Source: Niebla homalea
Taxonomy: Eukaryota; Ascomycota; Lecanoromycetes; Lecanorales; Ramalinaceae
Direction of reading: 5' to 3'
Assembly (NCBI GenBank): GCA_019925105.1
Contig: JAHGAU010000006.1
Location: 930,001-994,000, forward strand
Length of the DNA: 64,000 nucleotides
The stretch's first letter is position 1, and each line of letters starts with the position of its first letter. Below, piece by piece: positions 48,985 through 60,590 of this stretch. The position numbers were made by a program, and so were the translations under genes. The notes beneath the pieces are model-generated. The model ran no database searches. It was not told where the DNA came from and worked only from the letters and a program-made list of their open reading frames with translations.

Positions 48985-50480
48985 AATTTAATATAAAAAA
49001 GATTTTATTAATTATAAGGTAAATAAATACATAATATTATCTTATTCAAGGCTTTTTAAGGATTATATTGTATAATTTAAGCCGGATAATAAATATAAAA
49101 AACTTTTATTCTAAATAACTTTCTATAGTTATTCGGGGGTAAATTATATAAGTAATAAATTATAAATATTTCTTTATAATTTTAAATAAGCTTAAATCGG
49201 GAAAGGATTAGAAAAGAGATTTAAAGTATTTTTTAAACTTTAAGGATAATTTGTTTATTAATAAAATAATAGCCGGTAATACTTAAATTAATTAAAAAAG
49301 ATAAAGGAAAATATTAATTTCCGTAACTCGTAAGCCCGTTGGTAATCCAAGGTTTCTTATCCTAAACGTTAAAAAGGTCCTTAATATTATCAATATACCC
49401 GATCATAAAGGTTTAAAAGCAATACGCGTATTTATCCTTTATAGCCACTTCTATAAAGTTTAATTTCTTATTAGCCCGTCCGAGTCCTTTAATAAAATAT
49501 CTTCGGGGGCATAAGAGACCCTGCCGCCGGGATCTTAAGTAAATTCTTTATCTAAATCTTAAACGAAATAACAAACTTAAACGGAACGTTCCCGGGTATT
49601 ATTACGGTTATATTAACGTTAAGGGTAGTTAGCTTAAAAATAACTCCCTTAATAAGTAAAGTATTTAACGTCCAGCGGGGGGGTTAACTTTATGGCCGGA
49701 GTAATTTATCGGAAATTGGGCCCTCTGAAACCTCTTATTAAGTTATTCGTTATTCTACTGGTATGTTTAAAGGAAGTAATATAAGTTCTCGTAATTTCCT
49801 TAATTTCCTTAATAAGGGCTTTGTTAAGCTTAAAAGTTTTACGTTAACGGTAGTATTCTGAACGTCAGAAACGGTTTATCCTTTTCAAGTATATCCGGGT
49901 TTTTTTTAAGTCGTTTAAGTTATAACTTCCTTAAAGAAGATTTTTATAAAGCCGGTTAAAGAGTCAGATAATTAATTCACGGATTATAATTTTCGGGTTC
50001 TTCTTAAGATTTATATATTTAAAGACCTTAATTAAGCGGATAAAGTTAAAATAAAACGTTATAAATTTTTCCTTATTAAATATTCTTAAGGTTTAAAATT
50101 TTTAATTTAATCTTTTTCTTAATTAATATTTTTAAAAATTCGGTTCAAGAAGGTTTAAAATTCCTTAAAAATTTAAAAACTTAATAAGGTATCTTGGTCA
50201 TATTTTATCTTTAATTATTTAAAGATTTTTAAGCTTCATAATACGGAAATATAATTAACTTAAGCTTATATAATTAAATATTAATCCTTATTAATACGGA
50301 GTTTATTAATAACATAACGTTTAAAGAAACGATAGTAATTATAATCCTCCTTTATAAAGGATTCGGGTTTCTAATTTTAATAAACTTAAGCTTCTTAAAA
50401 AAGGTTAAGGATACTATAAATTAATAAGGTAAAAAAACTAAATTATTCCGTTCAAGATTTTTAAGCTTAATAATAAAATT
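48985..50480 (-). pseudogene. Decayed gag-like frame on the minus strand (about 49500-49900 clearest)
   Basis: Less mutated than its surroundings. Reading the minus strand from about 49880 down to 49500, one frame runs about 120 codons with only TAA/TAG stops at likely Gln or Trp positions. Visible peptides are KLLSLTKPLLRKLRKLRELI, then WTLNTLLIKGVIFKLTTL and IPGNVPFKFVISFKI. Upstream (50100-49880) the same strand reads KKTRIYLKRINRF-like, basic sequence. The order basic helical region then beta-rich region would fit gag followed by a protease-like part of a retroelement, but no catalytic motif was read. Assignment uncertain. Confidence 0.4.
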
Positions 50481-51193
50481 CGATTCATTAATTGGTTTAT
50501 ATTATGGATCTAGCTAGGCTAATTCCGGCGTTCCTTAATAGTCGGTTATTAGGCCTTATTAATAACCGCAAAAACCTGATATCTATAACGTTAAGATTAA
50601 AAACCGGTATTTATCCAGTCTTTACTTTTATCTGAAAGGACAAAGAGCGTTTTTGGCGGTTTAAAGAGTAATACTTTATTCATACGTTTTTCTAAAGAAA
50701 ACCTATAATATTATAACCGAATCCTTTTAAGGGTTATCCCTGGAGCTATTGCTTTTCTGTCTTTTTACAGGTCCGCTTTATATTAACCTCTTAAATAATA
50801 TCTTTAAATACCCTTATCGGTACGTACGCTATTATTATTTTAATTATAATTATTTTTTTACTTTATTATTATTACCGTTTTTTCCAGGGACTTTTAATAA
50901 ATATCTATTATCGTATCTTTTTAACTATAAAAAATATTCTCTGGTTTATATAATTATTATAATTAATATTTATCCTTCCTTTTTCTTTTTAGCCGGTAAC
51001 GGGCCTTCTTTATAAGGTTTTTAACGATTTTGTTTATTTTACCGGTAAAATTAAATTAAAGTAATAAACCTATAAATTTTATAATTACTTAAACATTTTA
51101 TTTTATAAAGAATATTTCGCGGTAATTACTTATTTTGGCCTTTTTAATTAATCTAATTTTAAACTCTATAAATAATAAATATAAAATAAATAT

Positions 51194-54100
51194 TGATTGA
51201 TTGATTGATTTATACTACGGGTCTAGCTAAGCTAATTCCGGCGTTCCTTAATACGCGGCCTTTTAACCTTACTAATAACCGTAAAAACCTGATACTTATA
51301 ACGTTAAGGTAAAAACCGGCGTCTACCAGGCCTCCACCCTTTATCCCCTAGGGTAAAGGATATTAACGGCCGTTTAAAGAGTAATAATTTATTTATATAC
51401 TTTTTATATTTTAACTTTCCTAAGAAAATCCGTAATATTACGATTGTATCCTTATAGGGATTATCTTTAAGCTTATTGTTCTTCCGTTCCTTTATATATT
51501 TATATTGCCTTAACCTTATATAGTATTTCTGAATATCTTTATTAATACTTACGCGTTTATTATATATTTTTCTTATATTATTATCGCTATTAACTCCTTT
51601 AAGGACTTTTAATAAATATTTATTATTGTATTTTTACGGCTATAGAAGATGCTTTCCGGTTTATATAATTAATGTAACCGGTTTTTATTTTTCTTTTTCT
51701 TCCTTAACCGGTAATAAGCCTTCTCCATAAAGTCTTTAATAACTTCATTTATCTTTATAGCGAGGTTAAATTATAATAATAATCCGGTAGATATTATAAA
51801 TTTAACGGCTACCCGGATACCTCACTTTATAAATAATATTTAACGGTAATTATAAGTATTAACTTTTACGATAAGTTTTAACTTAACCTCCATAAATAAG
51901 GAATAAAAAATAAGGATATATATAGTATCCTGCTTTTTCTATTTATACTTATATCCGGCGTTTATTTAACCCCGGTATATATAATAAATAAGAAATAAAT
52001 TAAACCGTTTTTATTTATCCGGAGTTAAATTATTAATACGTTATTATCCTTTTTTATAATATTATAGCGGCGGAAATACTTATTAATAATTTTTTTATTA
52101 TTAAAAGCTAAGTAATAATAATTTTAAGGTATAAAGTCTTTATACCTTTATTAACGCTTAGTCTACTTTATCATAGCCTATAAAATAATCGTTATAGTTT
52201 TTACTCTTTAAATCCCTTTAATCTTAATCTTTTTACGTTTAACGGGAGTTTATACCCGCTTAAACTAGTTTTTAAGATACCGGTAAAATTGATTTCTTTC
52301 TTAACCTATTTTTGCTTTATTTTAATAAAAAGGGAAATAAGTATTTTTAATTTATTTCCTTTAACTTTAGGCTTATTAAGATTTTGGCGGATCCGCCCGT
52401 TTCTTATTATTATAGCTAAGTATATATATTTTTTTAGTTTTATTTAAGCGATTATTTAATTTAATAAAACCTTAATTAACGGTATAAAGATTTTAAACTT
52501 TAATATCGGGATTAAGGTTACTTTATAAGTACCGTTAATTACTTTTAAATATTGATTCTGGACTTTCTATAATATCTAAATAAGCTCTTTCTTATATCCC
52601 GGAATACCTTTAAGTATATATTAAATGGCCGTAATATATATTATAGCTGGCTTTATTATAGTTTAATAAATAGTCCGGGTTTTTTATAACGTAGTTCCTT
52701 ATATTAATACGGTAAGACAGGTAAGGCCCCTTTCTTATAAAGTTATTTTCTTTTAAACCTTTCTTATATAATCCTTTTAGTTAAGTTTCTTATTTACTTA
52801 AAGGTTAAAAACTTTAATACTAATATTTAATTTTACTATAATTTTATCCAGGTCTATTATAACTATTATATTATATAGTTTCGGGCTCTTAATTATATAG
52901 ATAAACTTATACTTATACGGTATAAATTAAGCCCTATAAGTTTTCACCTACCGAAAATAAACTTTATAAGCTTATTTTAATTCCAGATAATTCGTCCGTA
53001 TAAAAGTATTATAAATTAAAAGGTAAACGTTATTAATAAAGCCTCTAACTTAAACCTTCTATTTTAACTTAATAAGCTCTTTAATTAAAAGACCGTTAAA
53101 GAATAGGAATAATATAAAAGAAATAAACGATCCTTAAGGAATCCCCATTATAATAAGCTTTATTAAGCTTATCTTTTATCTTAAGTTAATCGATATAACT
53201 TAATTATTCAGGAAATTTTTCGTTTATTTAATTAAAAAAAGTAATATCTTTTTCTTCTTTAAGTTATATAATAACCTTTAATAGTTTATTTTATTAAAAA
53301 TATCTATAATATCGAAAAAGAAGACTTATAATATACTTCTTCCCGTAATTTTATACCGTATATATATTATCGATTAATCCTTTAAGGGCTATTTCTATTA
53401 ATTTATTTCTCTTTATTTTTATTTATTGGTCGGGGAGAAATCCGTAATTTTTTATATAGTTATTAAGGATTTTCGTTATTATCGTTTTTAAGGCTTTTTT
53501 TAGCGTATATAAAAGTATAATAAGTTTATAAGACTTTACCTTAAAGTAATCCGGCTTAATAAACTTCTTAAGGATAATCGTCTTTATCTTTTTAAATTTA
53601 CGTAAATAATAGCTAACGTTAAGGTATATTTAAAAGAGGTAAGTAAAGACCTTTTTAAACGGTAAAATTATTATTGTTAAGAATCTATTAAGAATCTTAT
53701 TCGGTCTTAAGGTTTTATTTTTTTTTAATTTATTAATCGCTTTAATTATTATGTTTTATATTATTATTTTATTTATTAATATAAGGTTAAAGTATATAAC
53801 GCTATTAATATCGTTTAAGTTAGCTTTTAATAGGGGGAAAAATGCTCCTTTAAGGGCCTCGATTTTCCCGTTAAAGGTATTAATTAATATATTATCGGAT
53901 CTCTTAAAAGGCGGGAATTTAAAGATAAACTTTAATTTCTTACTTTATTCTTTATTATACTTCGTTAACTTCTAAATATTATGAAATAAGACCGTTAAGT
54001 TATATACCGTGGATTAAAAGTATATTTATTTAACTTTCTTAATAATCCTTTCCTTTTTTTCTTAAGCGATCTTTAATTAATTAAATATCTTTTAATTCCT

Positions 54101-56979
54101 ATACTTAAAAATTTACTTAATTAATTTTTTCGCTTTTATAATCGCGGTTATATACTTTTTATTTTAATAAATTTTAATTCTTTAAGAAAGTTTTATTATC
54201 GGGATAATTTTATTAATTACCTTATTTAATATTTTTATTATTCGCTTTACGAAGAAATTAATTTAATCTTTATTATTTAATTAAGGGAAGTCCGTAAATT
54301 ATATTATTATTTCTTCCGCTTTCATATAAATCTTTACTTCCTTAACCGTCTTTTACGCCCTTTTTACCGGTAATAATAAAGTCGTATTAACGGTCTAGTC
54401 CAGGGTTATTTATATCGGTATATGGTTTAAGCTATATTTTAAGTCCTTTTATGGCTTATATATTACGACCGTACCGGTAACCCCTTCCGTATTAAAGGCT
54501 AGATTAATCGTCGTTTTAAATTTATGATTTTCTTACGTAATAGTTCCTTATAATATTAATAATAAAAGGTTAATTTAAGCGGTAACTATTAATAGGTTAT
54601 CCGATTTAACGTAATTTATCGTATGCCCTTCCTTATTTTATATATAGTAATATAGGTTAAAGTCTTTAAGTAATATATACTCGCTTAAAGTAATTAAAAC
54701 CTCTTTAAGTAATAATATCGTAAAAGGTTTTTCTTTATTAACCGGCGGCGGGTTATATACGTTATAAATATTAAGGTCGTCCTTTAAGTCCCCTTTTTTC
54801 ATAATACGGAATATATAAAGGTTTTTACTATAATAAGTAATATCTTAATTATTTACGTCGAGCCGCTTATTTATAAAAAGTATATTCTGGTTATCTTATC
54901 CCCCTTAAAGGCTAAATAAAACTCTTTTTCAGGTTAATAAATAAATATATATATAAATTATACGGTAATTCTTATATTATTATAATATCGACGTTTTTGA
55001 CTTTTTAAACTTAAATATCGGTATTATTACTTTAATTCTTTTATTACGGACGTTATATTATATTATTTTCAGAAACGTTAATATATTATTTATTAACTTT
55101 TATAAAGGTTTCCTTTTTTATACCCGCTTAAGTTACGGACTTCCTATTAAAGCCAAGCGTTTTCTAGCCTGGCACCTTCCCGGTTATTATTAAAGACGTA
55201 AAACGGCCGGCCCTTAAAATCGGGATTATAAGGAGCTTTCTTTTCTTTATTATTATTTACCTTTTATTGTCCGGTTAATTAAGCTCGCGTTTTAAAATTA
55301 CTTTTAATTAATTTATTAAATTAATCTTATACGTATTATACCGTTAGATTTTCGCGGTTATCCGGGTTTCCTTACGTTTAATCTCTTTAACCTTTATTAT
55401 ATATTTAGAATCCTATGTTAAGTATCTTTCCTTACCGTATACGGCGTATTTAAACGTACCCTTTATAAGCCCCTTAACTACCAGCTTTATATACTTATAG
55501 GTATTATAACCCTTAACGTAAACCGTATATTTTATAATATTAAGGTATTTTATAATAATATATTTATAGCCTTAATACTTAAAATATTAATAAATATTAA
55601 CCGCCCTATCTTATAGCCGAATTATTTTAAGAAATCCCCCTTTAATAATCCCTTTATTTAAGACGTCGTTATATATTTTGGTTGACGTTATACTTAATAT
55701 AACGGTAAAGTATTTCTTTATGCGTTTTAAGGAATTAAATCTCCTTATTACCGGCGGAAGCCTATAGTTAACGATCTTAAGCCTTAGGTAAAGAATTGTA
55801 TTCTTTTTTTCTATATTCCTTAATATGGTTTCTTTCTTGGTTTCTTTAAAATATAAAAGGTATATCCTATTTATTATAACGGTAAACGATTGCCTTAAGA
55901 CCTTAACCGATTTATACTTTCCCTTATTAATTTAAGCTTTAAACCTTTTTAAGCTTTCCTTTACTTTTAAAAATACTATATTAAAAAAATATCCTTATTT
56001 TATAGTTTACGTATTATAATAATTTATTTTATTAATAATTCCGTCGTTATTTTAAAAGCCTTTATTAATTATAACGGATTTATTTTTACCGCTACGTTCC
56101 TTTTTTTATTATTAAATAAATAAACCGTTATTATTTTCATTTTCTTTAATATGGCCGCTTTCTTTTCCGTTATCCCCTTATTCTTTACCGCGGATACCCC
56201 TTTATTATCTTTATCGCTTAACTCTCTTTCGTTTAAAAGGCCACCGCCTTTATACCCTTATTTTATATATCCAGCCTTAGGCCGCCGTCTTTATCCTTTA
56301 TTAATGCCTTTGTTACCGCCCCTTAAGAGCCCTATAGTTGCTCCGTTTTTCCCAGTTTTACCCTTACTTTTATATAGAAGTCTTTTACGTTTTTTAACTT
56401 AATCTATAATATCGGTTAGGTCTCTAGCGTAATATCCTTCTATTTTACCATAAGGAGTCCTTTTAAGGCTTTTACCGCCTCTTTTACCGCTTTTTTACTT
56501 TTACTTACCGGGCGATATACCGTCTCCGCCTTTTACCTTTAGTCCCTTAAGGTTTTATCCTTTTTATTAACCTTATTTCCCCTTTATATATCCTTAATAG
56601 TACTTTTATTACGGTCTTCCCGCCCCTTCCCCCCGCCCGTACCCCTTGCCGTTAATATTATACCGGTTTTTTTACCCCTTATTTACTTATTATTTCCGCT
56701 TTATTATTATGCGTTTTATACGCCTTAATATACGTATTTTATTAACCTTAATTCCCTTACTTACTTTAAGTGCTATCCGGTTTATTATTATTATATTATC
56801 TATACGCGTTATCGCTATTCCTATTAATATAGGCTACTTGCCCGTTCACCATTTTATTCTTAATTACTACGTTACTTTTACTTATCGTACTTAATATACC
56901 TCTTTCACTATCATTAGAGCTATACGTATATGTATCGTTTTGGACCTCTAGGGTCCCTTCGTTCATCGCCATTTCCATC
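51194..56979 (-). mobile_element. LINE A7, full-length family A copy (5.79 kb), nested in LINE B2
   Basis: An 11-bp TSD aaaataaatat flanks it (51183-51193 and 56980-56990). The tail (TGAT)n is at 51194 and the 5' end at 56979. ORF1 starts at ATG 56972 (MAMNEGTLEVQNDTYTYSSN) and stays open for about 58 codons before a stop at about 56799, the longest surviving piece of ORF1 here. Compared with A6 it reads MAMNEGTLEV instead of MATNNGTPEV. Plus-strand open frames at 56151-56402 and 56646-56894 are antisense to it and not genes. The RIP load is somewhat lower in the 5' quarter than in the middle. Confidence 0.92.
56799..56972 (-). pseudogene. N-terminal fragment of LINE A7 ORF1
   Basis: About 58 codons remain open: MAMNEGTLEVQNDTYTYSSN at the start, later ILSTISKSNVVIKNKMVNGQ. 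Homologous starts occur at 34165 (+) and 32598 (-). In LINEs ORF1 encodes an RNA-binding, gag-like protein that packages the element RNA. Here only the first part remains, followed by a stop and a decayed body. It is not a functional gene. Confidence 0.8.
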
Positions 56980-58428
56980 AAAATAAATATATAAAGTGCG
57001 TTTTATTTCCTTTATCCGTATTTATAGTTAATATCCGCCCGGTTATTAACGTATATAATAAAAAGGAAATAAGTTAATCTATTTTTACTCATCCGGAGTT
57101 AAATTATTAACGCGTTATTATTTTTCCTTATAATCCCGTAACGGCGGAAGTACTTATTAATAACCTTTTTATTATTTAAAACCGGGTATTATCGCCTTTA
57201 AACAATTAATTTTTTATATTTACGTTAACGTTTAATTTATTATAATATAATCCATAAAATAATCGCTTTTATCTTTATTTTTATAACTTTTCTAATTTCT
57301 GTTTTCTTTATACCGGGCATAAATTTATATAACTCTGGATTAACGTTTTAAACCTAAATTAAATTAATTTCCTTTTTAATTTACTCTAACTTTATTTTAA
57401 TAAAAAAGATAAGTATTTCATTTTTATCTTTTTTTATCCGGGATTTCTTAAGGTTTAATCGGGTTTATCCGTTCCCTATAGTCGTAACCGGGTATATATC
57501 CTTTTTAAGTTTTATTTAAGTAATTATTCAATTAAGAAATAATTTAATCGGTAATATAAAGATTTTAAACTTTAATATTAAAATAAGGGTCGTTTTAAAT
57601 ATATTATTATTTATTATTAAATACCGGTTTTAAACTTTGTATAATTATTAAATAGGTTCTTTCTTATATCCGGGGGTACCTTTAAGAATATACTATATAA
57701 CCGTTACGTATATTATAAATAACTTTCTTATTATTTAATAAATAATCTTAGCCTTTTATAGGGTAATACTTTATATTAACCTTATAAAATACGTAAAGAG
57801 TTTTTCTTAAGAAATTATCTTCCTTTAAACCTTCTTTATATAATTTTTGTAATTAAGTTTTCCGTTAATTTAAAAACCGAGGACTTTAATATTAATTTCC
57901 GGTTTTGTTATAATTTTACTTAAATTTATTATAATTATTATATTATATAATTTTAAGCTTTTAATTATATAAATAAATCTATACTTATATAATATGAACT
58001 GGGCCTTATACGTCTTTACTTACCGTAAATAAACTTTATAAGCTTATGTTAACTTTAAGTAATTTATATAAATAGAAGTATTATGAACTAATAAATAAAT
58101 ATTATTAATAAAGTTTTTAACTTAAACTTTCTATTTTAATTTAATGAATTCGTTACTTAATGAGCCGTTAAAAAATAAGAATAAAATAAAGAAAATAAAT
58201 AACCTTTAAGGGATCCCACTTATAGTGGGCTTTATTGGGCTTATTTTTTATTTTAAGTTAATTAACGTTATTTAATTACTTAAAAAGCTTTTAATTTATT
58301 TTATAAAAAAGGGTAATATCTTTTTTCTTTATAAATTATATAGTAATCTTTAATAATTTATTTTATTAAAGGCTCCCGTAATATTTAAAGAAAAAAACCT
58401 TATAACGTATTTCTTCTTATAACCTTAT

Positions 58429-58602
58429 TGTTACGAGCAGGACATATGCATAGGACATTATATATATAACATAGGACACTGTTCTTCGTACAGGATATAG
58501 TCCTTTAGTGTAAGACAGGTGATCCAAGTGGATTATTTGTCTTTAAGTAGAATTATTATTAATATATTATTATTTATATATATATACCCTTTTTATACCG
58601 TA
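58429..58602 (+). repeat. LTR-like sequence related to family L1, possible TSD CTTAT
   Basis: It begins TGTTACGAGCAGGACATATG, resembling the gypsy L1 LTR start TGTTATGTGCAGCATGCATA, and shares the order CATAGGA, ACAC, CGTACAGGAT, TAGAATTATTATT. CTTAT at 58424-58428 and 58603-58607 could be the TSD, giving 174 bp with an end mutated from CA to TA. The sequence beyond does not resume LINE B2 as a simple solo insertion would, so this may instead be the 5' LTR of a longer element or a rearranged junction. Confidence 0.5.
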
Positions 58603-58628
58603 CTTATTATAGTATAATAGCAATAATT

Positions 58629-58653
58629 GTTAGATATTAAATGACTATCTAAC
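58629..58653 (+). repeat. Hairpin GTTAGATA / TATCTAAC
   Basis: Perfect 8-bp inverted repeat with a 9-base loop (gttagata at 58629-58636, tatctaac at 58646-58653), just beyond the LTR-like block. No known role. Confidence 0.5.
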
Positions 58654-58689
58654 GGTTTAATTATCCTCCCGAATATTATCTTAAATAAG

Positions 58690-59499
58690 GACGTTAGTTA
58701 CGTTAAGTCCGCCGTTCAGAACAATATCTACGTACCTATTTATTTATTACGACGAGTAATATAAATAAACGAGCTTTTAGTTAAAAATTATCCTTTACGT
58801 TATTAAGAGAAAGAGTTATATTTATACCTCTTAAATATTATTTTATTCAAAATAATAAGAGTAAGCTTAATAAGATTATTACTTTATTATTAAAGGACGG
58901 TTTAAGGAAGCTGTTATTTATTTTTAATTATTTATTTTCTTACTTTCTATTGGATATTTTATTATCCATAATATAAATATCCTGTTTATTAAGTTATTTC
59001 GTTTATTTTATTAAGAGTTAATTTAACTAAATATATTAATCCACCTACTTTATTAAAATAGAATATTTTTGCTTTAAGCGAAGAGACGGTTTAACTTATT
59101 TATTAGTTAACAGAGTTTAATAAGATAGGACTTTATTAAGACTTTATCGGTAACGTTATTAAAGCAGTAATTTATATAATTATTAAATAAGGTTAAGTCG
59201 TAGCTTTAATAAACCGTTTAAAAGAACTTACGGATAAAGCTATACGAGCTAAATTACGGTTTAAATCGCTTAAAATATTATACCCTATTAAATAGGCGGA
59301 AAATAAACGTTTATTAAGGAACGTTTTCCGGAAGTTTATATACGACGTAAAGATAATCGTTAATCGACTTTATATAAATAAAGGGTTATTAGAAATACCG
59401 TTTTTTCAGACCTTTTAATCCCGGACTTACCTCGTCCCAAGGACAGAAAACGAATACCTTACCGAAACCCATAGGGTATATAACGTTACGTTAACGATG
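58690..59499 (+). pseudogene. Decayed plus-strand gene of unknown family, ending at a TAA at about 59499
   Basis: A single frame can be followed for much of this stretch, with stops almost only of the TAA/TAG (mutated Gln/Trp) kind. Towards the end the sequence is clean: VVALINRLKELTDKAIRAK, then FRKFIYDVKIIVNRLYI and RTENEYLTETHRVYN, and the frame closes ATG AGT TAA at about 59494-59499. I do not recognise the family. It could be a transposase or a host gene. It lies between an LTR-like sequence and a stack of minisatellites, and CpG-rich context and mutation load suggest moderate RIP. Confidence 0.4.
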
Positions 59500-59608
59500 A
59501 GTTAACGTTACTTCCTTTAAAGTGGCTGTAAAATATAAGTGGCGTAAACTCCGCTTATATATTAAAGTGAATTTTAACTGAAAGTGAATTTTAATTTAAA
59601 GTGCCGTT

Positions 59609-59685
59609 AACTCGGCGTCAACTCGGCGTCAACTCGGCGTTAACTTGGCGTCAACTTAATATTAACTTAGCTTCAACTCCGCGTT
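59609..59685 (+). repeat. 11-bp minisatellite (AACTCGGCGTC), about 7 units
   Basis: Seven 11-bp units follow one another. The first three are near-identical (aactcggcgtc), and the later ones drift by C-to-T or G-to-A changes (aacttggcgtc, aacttaatatt) before returning to aactccgcgtt. It begins the G-rich repeat stack of 59.6-60.4 kb. Confidence 0.85.
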
Positions 59686-59787
59686 AAAGTAAATTAAAAA
59701 AAAAACTAGGTAATATAATAATAATACGTTTTATTTATGGTATTTAAGTTTTATTTTTTTTTTAATCTACTTATATACCTATCTATT

Positions 59788-59900
59788 AAAGGGCTTAATA
59801 AGGGGCCTGGTAAAGGGCCTGGTAAAGGGCTTGGCAAGGGGCTTGGTAAAGGGTTTGGTAAAGGGCCTGGTAAAAGGCTTAATAAAGGCTTTGCTGAGGG
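59788..59900 (+). repeat. 12-bp minisatellite (GGTAAAGGGCCT), about 9 units
   Basis: Units of ggtaaagggc(c/t)t repeat in tandem. In one frame they give Gly-Lys-Gly-Pro/Leu repeats (KGPGKGPGKGLGKGLGKG), within an accidental open frame from 59737 to 60015. I do not regard that as a gene, because it has no flanking homology and repeats of 3n length trivially stay open. The complement of a similar motif (ccaaggccctttaccaaggc) occurs at 62797-62840. Confidence 0.85.
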
Positions 59901-60033
59901 TGGGGTAAGGGTGCAGGTAAAGGGCCTTGCTTACCTCTCAGGTTCTCCATCCAAATCACAATGTTTTTCGGCCTGTTGCCGTAGGGGCATGCGGGCATCG
60001 GGCGTCGCATCATAGTGAAGGGCCTGGTGAAGG

Positions 60034-60100
60034 GCTTAGTAAAGGGGTAGTAGGTGAGGGTGCAGTAGGTGAGGGTGCAGTAGGTAGTGCAGGTGAGGGT
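60034..60100 (+). repeat. GTGCAGTAGGTGAGG repeat (about 15-bp period)
   Basis: Three imperfect units (gtagtaggtgagg, gtgcagtaggtgagg, gtgcagtaggtagtg) make a transition from the 12-bp array to the hexamer array. Confidence 0.7.
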
Positions 60101-60112
60101 GGTAAGGATGGT

Positions 60113-60430
<318 letters not shown>

Positions 60431-60590
60431 AGGTAGGTGAGGGTAGTAGGGCAGGTGATAGTGTCACACGCATGGACGTATGAGTGTGATGGGGTAGTAT
60501 TATGATATCTAAAGATGGATTTATGAAAGAAGACTGCAGGATACACCCAGCTAGTCTGGGATGTACGGTTAAGTAATAAAATATACACGT
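60431..60590 (+). other. Short unmutated unique segment after the hexamer array
   Basis: About 150 bp with normal CA/TG content (gtcacacgcatggacgtatg, ctgcaggatacacccagcta). No gene, repeat partner or RNA structure was recognised. Confidence 0.5.

Larger units (their letters stand above)
50484..58428 (-). mobile_element. LINE B2 (family B), split by LINE A7; 5' end truncated
   Basis: The degenerate tail (ttcattaattggttta) is at 50484; own sequence is 50484-51193 and 56991-58428. Diagnostic family B features are aatagtcggttattagg after the 3' terminus and gataattattaaataggtt-like changes shared with B1 rather than with A. It aligns with B1 through 25780 and stops at 58428, just before an LTR-like sequence, so it has about 2.1 kb of LINE left. 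No readable frame. No TSD was found at its outer ends. Confidence 0.8.

Noticed and set aside
50749..51015. Open frame of 88 codons with hydrophobic repeats
   Set aside because: It lies antisense in the 3' part of LINE B2. The Phe/Leu/Tyr/Ile-rich composition is what AT-rich DNA yields.
53751..53975. Open frame of 74 codons
   Set aside because: Antisense to LINE A7; the homologous place in A5 and B1 is broken.
56151..56894. Two plus-strand open frames of about 82 codons
   Set aside because: They are antisense to ORF1 of LINE A7.
59737..60015. Open frame with KGPGKG repeats as a possible small secreted protein
   Set aside because: The hydrophobic start comes from AT-rich RIP-like DNA and the rest from a 12-bp minisatellite. 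There is no other sign of coding.
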